Source: Mucilaginibacter sp.
Lineage (GTDB): Bacteria; Bacteroidota; Bacteroidia; Sphingobacteriales; Sphingobacteriaceae
NCBI GenBank assembly: GCA_030445275.1
Contig: JAUCSE010000104.1
Span: forward strand, 1-64,000
DNA length: 64,000 nucleotides
Direction of reading: 5' to 3'
The position numbers and the translations under genes are program-made. Positions 53,128 through 62,401 of the stretch are shown in pieces. The notes beneath the pieces are model-generated. The model was given only the letters and a program-made list of their open reading frames with translations, ran no database searches and had not been told where the DNA came from. The stretch's first letter is position 1. The number at the start of each line of letters is the position of its first letter.

Positions 53128-55500
53128 ATGTTGTTAATAAAGAAGTGGTTTAAATTGAATTTATGTCTTGTTACAGGTTTAATAGCGGCAAAAAGTGCCC
53201 AAGCCCAATCATATGTACCTGAATGGAATGATACCCGGATAAAAATAAAACCCCAAACCACCATCAAAGCCTACTCATTTGATCTGAAAGACGTTCAACT
53301 ACTAGAGAGCCCCTTTAAAAAAGCAATGCAGGCTGATGCTGCTTATTTATTATCAATTGAGCCTGATCGTTTGTTATCAGGATTCCGCTCCCATTCAGGT
53401 TTAAAGCCAAAAGCTAAAATTTACGGTGGCTGGGAATCATCGGGCCTGGCCGGTCATACACTGGGGCATTACTTATCAGCAATTTCCCTGCACTATGCAT
53501 CAACCCGCGATCCTGAATTTTTAAAACGGGTAAACTACATAGTTCAAGAGCTTAATGAATGCCAGGTAGCACGTAAAACCGGTTATGTAGGTGCCATACC
53601 CAAAGAGGACACCGTATGGGCCGAAGTTGCCAAAGGCGATATCCGCTCAAGGGGCTTTGACTTAAATGGCGGCTGGTCGCCATGGTATACTGTACATAAG
53701 GTGATGGCAGGCCTTTTAGATGCCTATTTATACAGCCACAATACCCAGGCGCTTAAAATATGCGAAGGTATGGCCAACTGGACCGGCGAAACCATCAAAA
53801 ATCTCAATGACGATCAATTGCAAAAAATGCTATTGTGCGAATATGGTGGCATGGCCGAAACCCTTATTAATCTATACGCTATAAATGGTAATACCAAATA
53901 CCTGGAACTTTCCTATAAATTTTATGACAAACGTATATTAGATCCGCTTGCCGAAAAGCAGGATATATTGCCCGGCAAACATTCCAATACCCAGATACCC
54001 AAAATAATTGCCAGCGCCAGGAGGTATGAACTTAATGGTGATAAAAAAGATAAAGCGATCTCTGATTTTTTCTGGGAAACCATTATCAGCAATCACTCTT
54101 ACGCAACCGGTGGCAATAGTAATTACGAATACCTTAGCGAGCCCCGTAAGCTGAATGATAAGCTTACTGAAAACACCACCGAAACCTGCAATACCTATAA
54201 TATGCTTAAGCTCACCCGTCATTTGTTTGCCGTTGAGCCATCGGCAATGTTGATGGATTATTACGAAAAGGCGTTATATAACCATATCCTGGCTTCGCAA
54301 AACCACGATGATGGCATGATGTGCTATTTTGTTCCTTTAAGAATGGGCGGCAAAAAAGAGTATAGCAACCCATTTGATACCTTTACCTGCTGTGTAGGCT
54401 CGGGCATGGAAAATCATGTTAAGTATAACGAAAGCATTTATTTCAGGGGCGCAGATGGCAGCTTGTATATTAACCTGTTTATTCCATCTGTATTAAACTG
54501 GGTCGAAAAAGGTGTGAGCATCAAACAGGAAAGCAATTTACCTGCCGCTGATCATATTACTTTTACTGTAAGCACCGCAAAGTCGGCTACATTTGCCATC
54601 CGCATACGCAAACCTAAGTGGACCAACAATGCCAGCATCAGCATCAACGGGAAAAAACAAGAAGTTACTGCCGATGAGCAAGGTTATTTGGTTTTAAACC
54701 GTAAATGGAAAAACAACGATAAGATAGAATTCACTACTCCAGAGAATATTTATACCGAAGCCATGCCTGATAATGCCAATAGGCGCGCCATATTCTACGG
54801 CCCGGTGTTATTGGCAGGTATTTTAGGCAATACAGAGCCCGATCCGCTTAAAGGTGTACCTGTTTTTGTTACTAATGAAACCGATCCTAACCAATGGCTT
54901 CAAATGGTTGATAAAAGTCAGCTTGATTTCCGCACGGTGAATATTTCAAAACCCGAGGAAGTTAAACTGATACCGTTTAATCAAACCAAAAATGAATACT
55001 ATTCTGTTTACTGGGATGTATTTACACCCGAGACATGGGCCGTACAGCAAAAAGCGTACGATGAGCAGAGGAAAAAACAACAGGAACTGGAAGAACGTAC
55101 CATGGATATATTGCGCATAGGCGAAATGCAGCCAGAACGTGATCATAATTTTAGTGGCGAAAATGCCATTACCGGCGAGGATCATCAAAAAAAATGGAGA
55201 TCGACTGAGAACGGAGGGTATCTCTTATATGAAATGAAGGTTGATGCCAATGCGCAAAACACCCTGATCAATACCTATTGGGGAATGGATAACCGGGGGC
55301 GGACCTTTGACATACTGGTTGATGGTGTAAAGCTTGCCACCGAGGATCTGAATCAATATAAGGAAAGCCGTTTTTATGATATCAACTACGTTATTCCTAT
55401 TGAACTTACTAAAGGCAAGCAAAAAATAACCATTAAGTTACTACCAAAAAAAGATAACAGCGCAGGTCCCGTTTACGGCAGCCGCATGGTAAAAAATTAA
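53128..55500 (+). CDS. DUF1680-superfamily beta-L-arabinofuranosidase (GH127/GH146-like)
   Basis: Predicted cysteine-nucleophile beta-L-arabinofuranosidase with a signal peptide (cleavage near AQAQ, residues 24-27). The (alpha/alpha)6 barrel includes GGWESSGLAGHTLGHYLSAIS (100-120) and GWSPWYTVHKVMAGLLDAY (182-200). The Zn2+/active-site residues correspond to Glu352 and Cys354 (TTETCNTYN) and the pair Cys421-Cys422 (TFTCCVGSGMENH); the same Glu-Cys-Cys-Cys set binds zinc in HypBA1. The FTCCVGSGMENH version suggests the GH146-like branch. A C-terminal beta domain (about 640-790) is present. Targets may be beta-L-Araf on Hyp (extensin) or on pectin. Confidence 0.88.
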   Translation: MLLIKKWFKLNLCLVTGLIAAKSAQAQSYVPEWNDTRIKIKPQTTIKAYSFDLKDVQLLESPFKKAMQADAAYLLSIEPDRLLSGFRSHSGLKPKAKIYGGWESSGLAGHTLGHYLSAISLHYASTRDPEFLKRVNYIVQELNECQVARKTGYVGAIPKEDTVWAEVAKGDIRSRGFDLNGGWSPWYTVHKVMAGLLDAYLYSHNTQALKICEGMANWTGETIKNLNDDQLQKMLLCEYGGMAETLINLYAINGNTKYLELSYKFYDKRILDPLAEKQDILPGKHSNTQIPKIIASARRYELNGDKKDKAISDFFWETIISNHSYATGGNSNYEYLSEPRKLNDKLTENTTETCNTYNMLKLTRHLFAVEPSAMLMDYYEKALYNHILASQNHDDGMMCYFVPLRMGGKKEYSNPFDTFTCCVGSGMENHVKYNESIYFRGADGSLYINLFIPSVLNWVEKGVSIKQESNLPAADHITFTVSTAKSATFAIRIRKPKWTNNASISINGKKQEVTADEQGYLVLNRKWKNNDKIEFTTPENIYTEAMPDNANRRAIFYGPVLLAGILGNTEPDPLKGVPVFVTNETDPNQWLQMVDKSQLDFRTVNISKPEEVKLIPFNQTKNEYYSVYWDVFTPETWAVQQKAYDEQRKKQQELEERTMDILRIGEMQPERDHNFSGENAITGEDHQKKWRSTENGGYLLYEMKVDANAQNTLINTYWGMDNRGRTFDILVDGVKLATEDLNQYKESRFYDINYVIPIELTKGKQKITIKLLPKKDNSAGPVYGSRMVKN

Positions 55501-55529
55501 ATTAATAACTCCGGAAAGAAATTAAGATC

Positions 55530-57932
55530 ATGATCAATAAAAGGAAAGCAGTATGTGTACTATCACTAACCATGATAGGATTTATAAATCAGGCACTTTC
55601 GCAGCAAAAGGATTACCCCATACAGCCTGTTGCTTTTACCAGTGTGCATGTGAACGACAATTTCTGGCGGCCCAAAATGGAGGTTAATGCCAATGTCACC
55701 ATTCCCTATGTGCTTGCCCAATGCAAGGCAAATGGGCGCATGGATAACTTTTTAAGGGCCAGCAAAAAATTGGATGGAGATAAACTGAGCGAATTTCCGT
55801 TTGATGATACTGATGTTTACAAAGCTATTGAGGGGGCATCATATTCGATGCAAAACAAAGCCAACCCTAAACTGGACAGGTATATTGATACCCTGATCAG
55901 CATTATAGGTGCTGCGCAGGAGCCCGATGGTTACCTATACACCTTCCGTACGGTGCATGCCAAAAAATCACATGAATGGATAGGCTCCAAACGCTGGGTA
56001 AACGAAGAAATTCTGAGCCATGAGCTGTATGATTGTGGACATCTATATGAGGCTGCCGTGGCCCATTATCAAGCTACAGGTAAACGCACTTTACTTAACA
56101 TTGCTATAAAAAACGCAGACCTGCTGGTTAAAACTTTTGGGCCGGGTAAACTGGAGGAGTATCCCGGTCACCAGATTGTAGAGATCGGTTTATCAAAAAT
56201 GTACCGGGTTACCGGCAACAAACAATACCTTGATCTGGCCAAATTTTTCCTGGATGTTCGTGGGCCCAAAGGCGACTCCTATAATCAGGCTAATAAAAAA
56301 GTAGTTGATCAGCATGAAGCAGAAGGGCATGCGGTAAGGGCAGCTTACATGTACACTGGCATGGCAGATATTGCCGCCTTAACTGGCGATACCAAGTATT
56401 TGACCGCCATTGATGATATATGGGGCGATGTGGTCAACAAAAAACTCTACATCACAGGTGGTATAGGTGCTACCGGTAATGGCGAAGCTTTTGGCGATGC
56501 TTATCAACTGCCAAACATGTCGGCCTATGCAGAAACCTGTGCGGCTATTGGCAACGTTTACTGGAACAACCGGATGTTTTTGCTGCATGGCGATTCAAAA
56601 TATATTGATGTTTTAGAACGGACGCTTTACAATGGCCTGTTATCCGGCGTTTCCTTAAGCGGCGATCGCTTCTTTTATCCCAACCCACTTGCTTCCATGT
56701 TTCAGCACCAGCGCAGCGCATGGATCAGCTGTGCCTGCTGCATCAGTAACATGACCCGCTTTTTACCATCGTTACCAGGGTATGTTTACGCCAAAAACAA
56801 AAACGACCTGTACGTTAACCTGTTCATGAGCAACACGAGCAATATTAAACTTACCGCGGGTAACGTAAACATTGTTCAAGCAACAGATTACCCGTGGAAA
56901 GGCAAAATTGATATTACTGTTAATCCTGATAAAACCACGCCATTTACTTTAAGGATCCGTATCCCGGGCTGGGCAAAGCAGCAACCTGTTCCCGGCGATT
57001 TATACACTTTTATGGATAAAAAGCCATTACCGGTAATTTTATCAATAAACGGACAGGCAACATCGTTTGTAAACGAAAAAGGCTATGCCGTATTAAAACG
57101 CACCTGGAAAAAAGGAGATAAGGTTACGCTGATACTGCCAATGGAAACAGAGAAAGTATTGGCCAATCAGCAAGTGAAAGATGATAGGGACCGTTTTGCG
57201 TTTGAACGCGGCCCCATTGTATATTGTCTTGAGGGACCAGATAATAAAGACAGCCTGGTACAAAATATCATGATCGATAAAAACGCGATTGCTAATGCCA
57301 ACTACCAGGCCGATCTGTTAAATGGTGTTGATGTAATAAGCGCCGAAGGTAAAAGCACCAAAAGACAGTTAAACAGCAGCAACCTGATTGAAACCAACCA
57401 GCAAGTAAAGGCTATCCCCTACTATGCCTGGGCCAATCGCGGGCCAAGCGAAATGACTGTATGGATACCTTATGAAGCTTCGGCAGCAAGGCCTAAACCT
57501 GCACCAACCATAGCAAGCACCAGCAAAGTTTCGTCGTCCTTAAAAAACATAAGGATGTATAACGCCATAAAAGATCAATATGAACCAGCAGACTCCAAGG
57601 ATACCAACTACCCATACCTACACTGGTGGCCTGCAAAAAACGTAAGCGAATATGTTCAGTATGATTTTGATGCCACGCACACTGTTAGCGAATCAAAGGT
57701 TTACTGGTTTGATGATGGACCATGGGGTGGTTGCCGCATACCGGCATCATACAAAATACTTTACAAAAAAGATGGTGAATGGGTACCCGTAAAAAACACT
57801 ACGCCATACACCATCAGTAAGGATAATTTCAATACAGTAACTTTTGAACCGGTTAACACTACAGCGCTACGGATGGAAATTCAATTACCGGTTGATAATT
57901 CCTCGGGCATACATGAGTGGGCTGTTAAATAA
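55530..57932 (+). CDS. GH127 beta-L-arabinofuranosidase
   Basis: Second DUF1680-type enzyme, 29 bp after the first and so in one operon. A signal peptide ends near ALSQ (residue 25). Active-site residues are Glu335 and Cys337 (AYAETCAAIG) and Cys403-Cys404 in SCACCISNMTR, with a further Cys401. This arrangement and the opening VHVNDNFWRPKMEVN match GH127 proteins of the HypBA1 type, which release L-arabinose from beta-1,2-linked arabinobiose and Hyp-arabinosides. Residues about 665-800 form a discoidin-like C-terminal domain (YNAIKDQYEPADS...VQYDF...IHEWAVK). The two enzymes differ strongly and probably cleave different linkages. Confidence 0.92.
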   Translation: MINKRKAVCVLSLTMIGFINQALSQQKDYPIQPVAFTSVHVNDNFWRPKMEVNANVTIPYVLAQCKANGRMDNFLRASKKLDGDKLSEFPFDDTDVYKAIEGASYSMQNKANPKLDRYIDTLISIIGAAQEPDGYLYTFRTVHAKKSHEWIGSKRWVNEEILSHELYDCGHLYEAAVAHYQATGKRTLLNIAIKNADLLVKTFGPGKLEEYPGHQIVEIGLSKMYRVTGNKQYLDLAKFFLDVRGPKGDSYNQANKKVVDQHEAEGHAVRAAYMYTGMADIAALTGDTKYLTAIDDIWGDVVNKKLYITGGIGATGNGEAFGDAYQLPNMSAYAETCAAIGNVYWNNRMFLLHGDSKYIDVLERTLYNGLLSGVSLSGDRFFYPNPLASMFQHQRSAWISCACCISNMTRFLPSLPGYVYAKNKNDLYVNLFMSNTSNIKLTAGNVNIVQATDYPWKGKIDITVNPDKTTPFTLRIRIPGWAKQQPVPGDLYTFMDKKPLPVILSINGQATSFVNEKGYAVLKRTWKKGDKVTLILPMETEKVLANQQVKDDRDRFAFERGPIVYCLEGPDNKDSLVQNIMIDKNAIANANYQADLLNGVDVISAEGKSTKRQLNSSNLIETNQQVKAIPYYAWANRGPSEMTVWIPYEASAARPKPAPTIASTSKVSSSLKNIRMYNAIKDQYEPADSKDTNYPYLHWWPAKNVSEYVQYDFDATHTVSESKVYWFDDGPWGGCRIPASYKILYKKDGEWVPVKNTTPYTISKDNFNTVTFEPVNTTALRMEIQLPVDNSSGIHEWAVK

Positions 57933-57933
57933 T

Positions 57934-57972
57934 ATTTTAGGGCTGACGGCGATGAAGTGTTAGCCCTAAAAT
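57934..57972. terminator. Bidirectional terminator between convergent genes
   Basis: ATTTTAGGGCT (57934-57944) and AGCCCTAAAAT (57962-57972) are perfect inverted repeats with a 17-nt loop, with A/T runs in the outer stem and AATT beyond. It lies between the stops of the GH127 gene and the convergent LacI gene and overlaps the LacI stop codon by one base. Confidence 0.78.
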
Positions 57973-58976
57973 TAAACTGCCGTAGACTCTCTTTTTATTA
58001 AAACAGACTTTAACACCCGTGTTTCATTAGGTTCGAAACACTTTTTATCGAATATTTTAAACAGGATACCGGCTGCCTCACTTCCTATTTCAAATGCTGG
58101 CTGTGTAATGGTGGTGAGTGATGGATTTAAAAGAGGTGCGCAATCCAGATTCGAAAAACTGATAATCTTTATATCTCGGGGTATATTTAAATTTAACTCC
58201 CGGCATGCATAATAGCAGGGAAAAGCCAGCTCTTCAATCGACGAAAGTATGCCATCTGGCTTATTGTTCGCCAGTAAGTTTTTAATCAAGGCATAGTTTT
58301 GGTTGCTATCTACCGTACTGGTAACCAAAAGATTTTTATTAAAAGGGATGCCGTTATCCTTTAATGCAGTCAAATAACCGTTTAACCTTTTTTCGCCGGT
58401 AGATAGATTATGTAAAGCCAACAGGTAAGCTATTTTTTTACAGCCCGCTTCAATTAAATGCTGAACCGCCTGATATGAACTTTCATAATCATCGGTTATA
58501 ATTTTAACTCCTTCAATATCCTCATAAACCCTGTCAAAAAAAACTACAGGAATACTCTGTGAAGCCTCAATAAGATGCTGTTTATTATTCGTTTCGCCTG
58601 ATGTTGATATCAGTATACCATCAACCCTGCCACTTAAAAGCTTAAGTGTAAAGGCAATTTCGGTTTCGCTGTTTTCATGGGTCTGGTAAATTAACACATG
58701 ATAATCCCGCTTTCTGGCAATTTCTTCTATCCCGTTAATAGCCAATGAAAAAAAATGATTAGCCACTTCGGGAACAATTACGGCAATAGTTTTACTTTTT
58801 TGATTGCGCAAATTACTTGCAAATGGATTTGGCTCATAGTTTAAGCTTTTTGCCAGTTCCAACACCCTTCTTTTAGTTTCACTACTTATCTGATAGTTAT
58901 CCGTTAAAGCCCTTGAAACCGTAGCTGTTGACAGATTCAGTTCCTGGGCAAGTTTTTTGATGTTGATATTACTCAT
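57972..58976 (-). CDS. LacI-family transcriptional regulator
   Basis: 334-aa repressor. The N-terminal helix-turn-helix and hinge helix are at residues 3-56 (NIKKLAQELNLSTATVSRALTD...LNYEPNPFASNLR). A periplasmic-binding-protein-like sugar-sensing domain follows (about 62-330: KTIAVIVPEVANHFFSLAINGIEE, DGILISTSG, VVFFDRV, GYLTAL). It is convergent with the GH127 gene and divergent from the SusC at 59374. A LacI/cre-like palindrome lies 47 bp before its own start, so autoregulation and control of the neighbouring SusC/SusD or GH127 genes are likely. Its effector may be an arabinose-containing oligosaccharide. Confidence 0.95.
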   Translation of the reverse strand: MSNINIKKLAQELNLSTATVSRALTDNYQISSETKRRVLELAKSLNYEPNPFASNLRNQKSKTIAVIVPEVANHFFSLAINGIEEIARKRDYHVLIYQTHENSETEIAFTLKLLSGRVDGILISTSGETNNKQHLIEASQSIPVVFFDRVYEDIEGVKIITDDYESSYQAVQHLIEAGCKKIAYLLALHNLSTGEKRLNGYLTALKDNGIPFNKNLLVTSTVDSNQNYALIKNLLANNKPDGILSSIEELAFPCYYACRELNLNIPRDIKIISFSNLDCAPLLNPSLTTITQPAFEIGSEAAGILFKIFDKKCFEPNETRVLKSVLIKRESTAV

Positions 58977-59022
58977 AAAGCTATGTAAAACCAGATTTTA
59001 ATGAACATTCAAAAATTAGTGT

Positions 59023-59036
59023 TGTAATCGTTTGCG
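59023..59036. promoter_or_regulatory. LacI-family operator candidate (cre-like)
   Basis: TGTAATCGTTTGCG fits the LacI/CcpA-type consensus TGnAAnCGnTTnCA at all but the last position, with the central CG typical of this family. It lies 47 bp upstream of the LacI start codon. Confidence 0.6.
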
Positions 59037-59223
59037 TAAATAAATAATGGGAATTATAAAAATTCGCCTTAAAAATTCTACACTTTTAATCGCCGATTTG
59101 TGGTTATTACCTGCCAAATACAAATCATAATTATAAACTATAAAAGAGTAACAATAAAAGTTGCTGCCCTGTTAAAAACAGTTTTTTATTTCAATTAGTA
59201 TCATTCTTTTATTAGCATGATGA

Positions 59224-59231
59224 TAAATTTG
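59224..59231 (+). promoter_or_regulatory. Bacteroidota -7 promoter box for the SusC gene at 59374
   Basis: TAAATTTG matches TAnnTTTG exactly. No convincing -33 TTTG lies 17-21 bp upstream. Transcription would begin near 59238, placing dyad site 8 at about +7 to +21 and giving a leader of about 135 nt. Confidence 0.42.
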
Positions 59232-59244
59232 GTCGAAAATTTAA

Positions 59245-59259
59245 GTGTTCAAATAACAC
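59245..59259. promoter_or_regulatory. Dyad operator candidate, site 8 (SusC 59374)
   Basis: GTGTTCAAATAACAC, perfect GTGTT/AACAC arms with N5. It lies just downstream of the predicted -7 box and is preceded by AATTTAA as at site 9. Confidence 0.52.
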
Positions 59260-59324
59260 AAATTAACAAACGTAAAAATAGCTAATTTATGATAGATACC
59301 TGACAAATAAAATCAACAATTTAA

Positions 59325-59339
59325 GTGTCAAACAAACAC
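59325..59339. promoter_or_regulatory. Dyad operator candidate, site 9 (SusC 59374)
   Basis: GTGTCAAACAAACAC, exactly 80 bp from site 8, within the second copy of the AATTTAAGTGT...ACACAAA direct repeat. Confidence 0.52.
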
Positions 59340-59373
59340 AAAACCAATTAATTTAAAACAATAATTACCAATC

Positions 59374-62300
59374 ATGATTACAAACAGACCAAAACAATTA
59401 TGGAGGAAAGCCCGGCCGGGTATAGTACTCATGTTGCTGTTATTTATTTCAACTTACAGCAATGCACAAACCACCAGCACCATCAAAGGAGTGGTTAAAG
59501 ATGCCAAAGGCGAACCTTTGCCGGGGGTAACTATACTGGTAAAAGGCACAGATCAATCTACAGCTGCGGCGGTTAATGGATCCTTTACCATCCGTGCCGC
59601 CAAAGGCAGTGTACTGCAATTTCGTTTTATAGGATTTGATCAAAAAGAGGTAATCGTTGGCGATGAAAGCAACATCACGGTAACCCTTGCCGAAAACCAA
59701 AGATCTTTAAATGAAGTGGTTGTAGTAGGTTACGGTACTACTACAAAAAAAGAACTGACCAGCGCTATTACAACCGTTAAAGCCGAGCAATTTAACGCGG
59801 GCGTTGTATCAACACCTGCCGATCTGTTGGAAGGTAAGGTAGCCGGTTTAAATATTACCAACGATGGTAACCCGAACGGAACCGCAACGGTTACACTCCG
59901 CGGTCCGTCAACCGTACGTCCTGCAGGTTCAGCGGCCTTTTATGTAATTGACGGTGTACCTGATGCCGATTTTAAATTGCTTGCACCAGCAGATATTGCC
60001 TCAATTGATGTATTGAAGGATGCCTCTGCCGCTGCTATTTATGGTACCAGGGCTACTAATGGGGTAATTATTGTTACCACAAAAAAAGCCAAACCGGGGC
60101 AGCTAAGAATGACCTATGATGCTTATGCATCAATGGACAAGATATCCAACTCGTTTAAAGTAGCCAGCGCCGATCAGCTAAGGGCTTATGTTAAAGCCAA
60201 CGGACAAAGTTTTACACCGGCTAATGATAACGGAGGTAATACCGACTGGCAAAAAGCAGTGGAACGCAGCAGTGGTTTTTCCCAGAACCATAACCTTTCA
60301 TTTGGCGGTGGTACAGATAAAACAGTTTATGGCGGAAGTTTAAACTACCTGGATAATCAGGGAATTGTAAAGACCAGCGATTTAAAGCGTGTTATAGGCA
60401 GGCTCAATGTATCGCAAAAAACATTAAATGATAAATTAAAGCTTGACTTTTCTGTAAGCAACTCAGTAACCAATTCAGGTTTGCTGGTGAACGATATTCC
60501 GTTGACAACAGCAAATGGCCAAAGTCCGGGATTGTTTAAATCAATAGTGCAATATTTACCAACCCGTACAATTTATAATGCCGATGGTACATTGTATAAT
60601 GACCCTACTTTAAAATTGGGTTATAACCCGGTAGGCTTGATCACCAATGATACCTATCAACAAAAAATTAATCTTTTATTGGCTAATACCAAAGCCGAAC
60701 TACAATTGCCATTTGGTTTATTGTATAATTTGAACCTGGCCTATCAGAGCAGGACCACCAATAACAACACCTATTATGATTCTGCTTCAGAACTGGCACC
60801 AAACCTCGGTGGAAAAGCTATACGCTCAACCTATGAGGATACCAAAAAGGTATTTGAAAACTATTTATCCTATGCCCATAACTGGAACAATAAGCATGAT
60901 TTTAAGGCTTTGTTTGGTTATTCGTATGATGAAACTACGGTAGGCAATGGTTTTCAATCAGCTGCACAGGGTTTTCCGTCTGATGCAACCAGCTATTATA
61001 ACCTGGGTTTAGGTAGCCAGACCGGCCTTAGCTCAGATCTTGGCAATACAACCACATCATTTAATACACTACGTTTAATATCATTTTACTCACGCTTAAA
61101 CTACAGTTATTTAGGCAAGTATATTTTACAGGCTTCTATACGTCGCGATGGTTCAAACGCGTTCGGTACCAATAACCGCTGGGGGTATTTTCCAGCAGCT
61201 TCAGCAGCATGGCGCGTTATTGACGAATCGTTTATGAAATCACAAAACTTGATTGATGATCTGAAACTTCGTGTAGGTTATGGGCAAACAGGTAATGCAT
61301 TAGGATTCAATCCTTACACACCGCAAACATTATATGGTACAACAGGCTACTTTTATTATAATGGGGCTTATACTAGTGCCGTTGGCATAACCCAAAACCC
61401 AAATCCCGATTTAAAGTGGGAAGCCACAGCTACCTTAAATGGTGGTATCGATTTTTCAATACTTAAAGGACGATTAAGTGGATCAGTTGATGTTTACAAT
61501 AAAAAAACAACCAACATGATCTTTGATATTCCTGTTTCTACGATCAATAATTTTGTGAACATTACTACGGCCAACGTGGGTAGCATGAGCAATAAAGGGG
61601 TGGAGATAGCTTTAAACGGATCGCCTATAAAAACAAGAGATTTCACCTGGAGCAGCTATGGAAATATTGCCTTTAATAAAAACAGGATCACCTCAATGGG
61701 TGCTAACCTTTCAAAAATTTATGTGGGTGACCCGGAAGGCCCGGGACAGAGCGGTATCAAAGTTTCAATCATTGAAGCCGGGTACCCACTTGGTGAGTTT
61801 TATACGTTGAAATATCTCGGGCGCACTAACGGCGTATCAACTTTTCTGGGTGCCAATGGCCAGCCCACTACTACGCCAACAAGTGCCGATCAAACCTATG
61901 CTGGCAACGCGCAGCCAACTTATACCTTTGGTTGGGGTAACGATTTTACTTATAAAAAATTCAGCCTGAATTTCTTTTTCCGTGGTCAGGGGGGTAATAA
62001 AATCATGAATGCCTCGCTGGCAAGCTTCAATCAGCCTACACAAGCTTCGGCACATGGCGTACCGGTGTTAACATTGAGCGAACCTGCTAATGATGTAAAT
62101 GCGAATTTATATTCAACCCGTTACCTGGAGAGCGGCACTTTTGTTAGATTAAGTAACGCTACTTTGTCATACAAAACTAAAATCCAGGGCAACTATATAC
62201 ATGGGTTGCGTTTATATGTTACCGGTACCAACCTGTTTATTATTACCAAGTATAAGGGCGTTGACCCTGAGTTGAACCTGAGCCTGAATAACCAGGCCAG

Positions 62301-62382
62301 CGGTCAATTTATAGGAGTTGATAGCAATAACTTTTATCCCAAAACACGGAGCTTCCTGGCTGGCGTACAAGTAGATTTATAA
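59374..62382 (+). CDS. SusC-family TonB-dependent transporter (beta-arabinoside module)
   Basis: Outer-membrane importer of 1002 aa. A signal peptide ends near SNAQ (residue 32). The carboxypeptidase-regulatory-like domain is at about 36-106 (STIKGVVKDAKGEPLPGVTILVKG), then SLNEVVVVGYG (111-121), a plug with YVIDGVPDADF and DVLKDASAAAIYGTRATNG, and a barrel ending in GVQVDL. No STN domain. It is divergent from the LacI gene and is followed after 19 bp by its SusD. The likely substrate is the arabinosylated material cleaved by the GH127/GH146-like enzymes encoded on the other side of the LacI gene. Confidence 0.95.
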   Translation: MITNRPKQLWRKARPGIVLMLLLFISTYSNAQTTSTIKGVVKDAKGEPLPGVTILVKGTDQSTAAAVNGSFTIRAAKGSVLQFRFIGFDQKEVIVGDESNITVTLAENQRSLNEVVVVGYGTTTKKELTSAITTVKAEQFNAGVVSTPADLLEGKVAGLNITNDGNPNGTATVTLRGPSTVRPAGSAAFYVIDGVPDADFKLLAPADIASIDVLKDASAAAIYGTRATNGVIIVTTKKAKPGQLRMTYDAYASMDKISNSFKVASADQLRAYVKANGQSFTPANDNGGNTDWQKAVERSSGFSQNHNLSFGGGTDKTVYGGSLNYLDNQGIVKTSDLKRVIGRLNVSQKTLNDKLKLDFSVSNSVTNSGLLVNDIPLTTANGQSPGLFKSIVQYLPTRTIYNADGTLYNDPTLKLGYNPVGLITNDTYQQKINLLLANTKAELQLPFGLLYNLNLAYQSRTTNNNTYYDSASELAPNLGGKAIRSTYEDTKKVFENYLSYAHNWNNKHDFKALFGYSYDETTVGNGFQSAAQGFPSDATSYYNLGLGSQTGLSSDLGNTTTSFNTLRLISFYSRLNYSYLGKYILQASIRRDGSNAFGTNNRWGYFPAASAAWRVIDESFMKSQNLIDDLKLRVGYGQTGNALGFNPYTPQTLYGTTGYFYYNGAYTSAVGITQNPNPDLKWEATATLNGGIDFSILKGRLSGSVDVYNKKTTNMIFDIPVSTINNFVNITTANVGSMSNKGVEIALNGSPIKTRDFTWSSYGNIAFNKNRITSMGANLSKIYVGDPEGPGQSGIKVSIIEAGYPLGEFYTLKYLGRTNGVSTFLGANGQPTTTPTSADQTYAGNAQPTYTFGWGNDFTYKKFSLNFFFRGQGGNKIMNASLASFNQPTQASAHGVPVLTLSEPANDVNANLYSTRYLESGTFVRLSNATLSYKTKIQGNYIHGLRLYVTGTNLFIITKYKGVDPELNLSLNNQASGQFIGVDSNNFYPKTRSFLAGVQVDL

Positions 62383-62401
62383 TACCTAAAACTTAATTGA
62401 C

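Larger units (their letters stand above)
58977..59373. promoter_or_regulatory. 397-bp divergent promoter region: LacI / SusC
   Basis: AT-rich region with, in order from the LacI side, a cre-like palindrome (59023-59036), a -7 box (59224-59231) and two dyads 80 bp apart (59245-59259, 59325-59339). Both dyads are embedded in a longer direct repeat that starts AATTTAAGTGT and ends ACACAAA. No gene seen. Confidence 0.6.
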
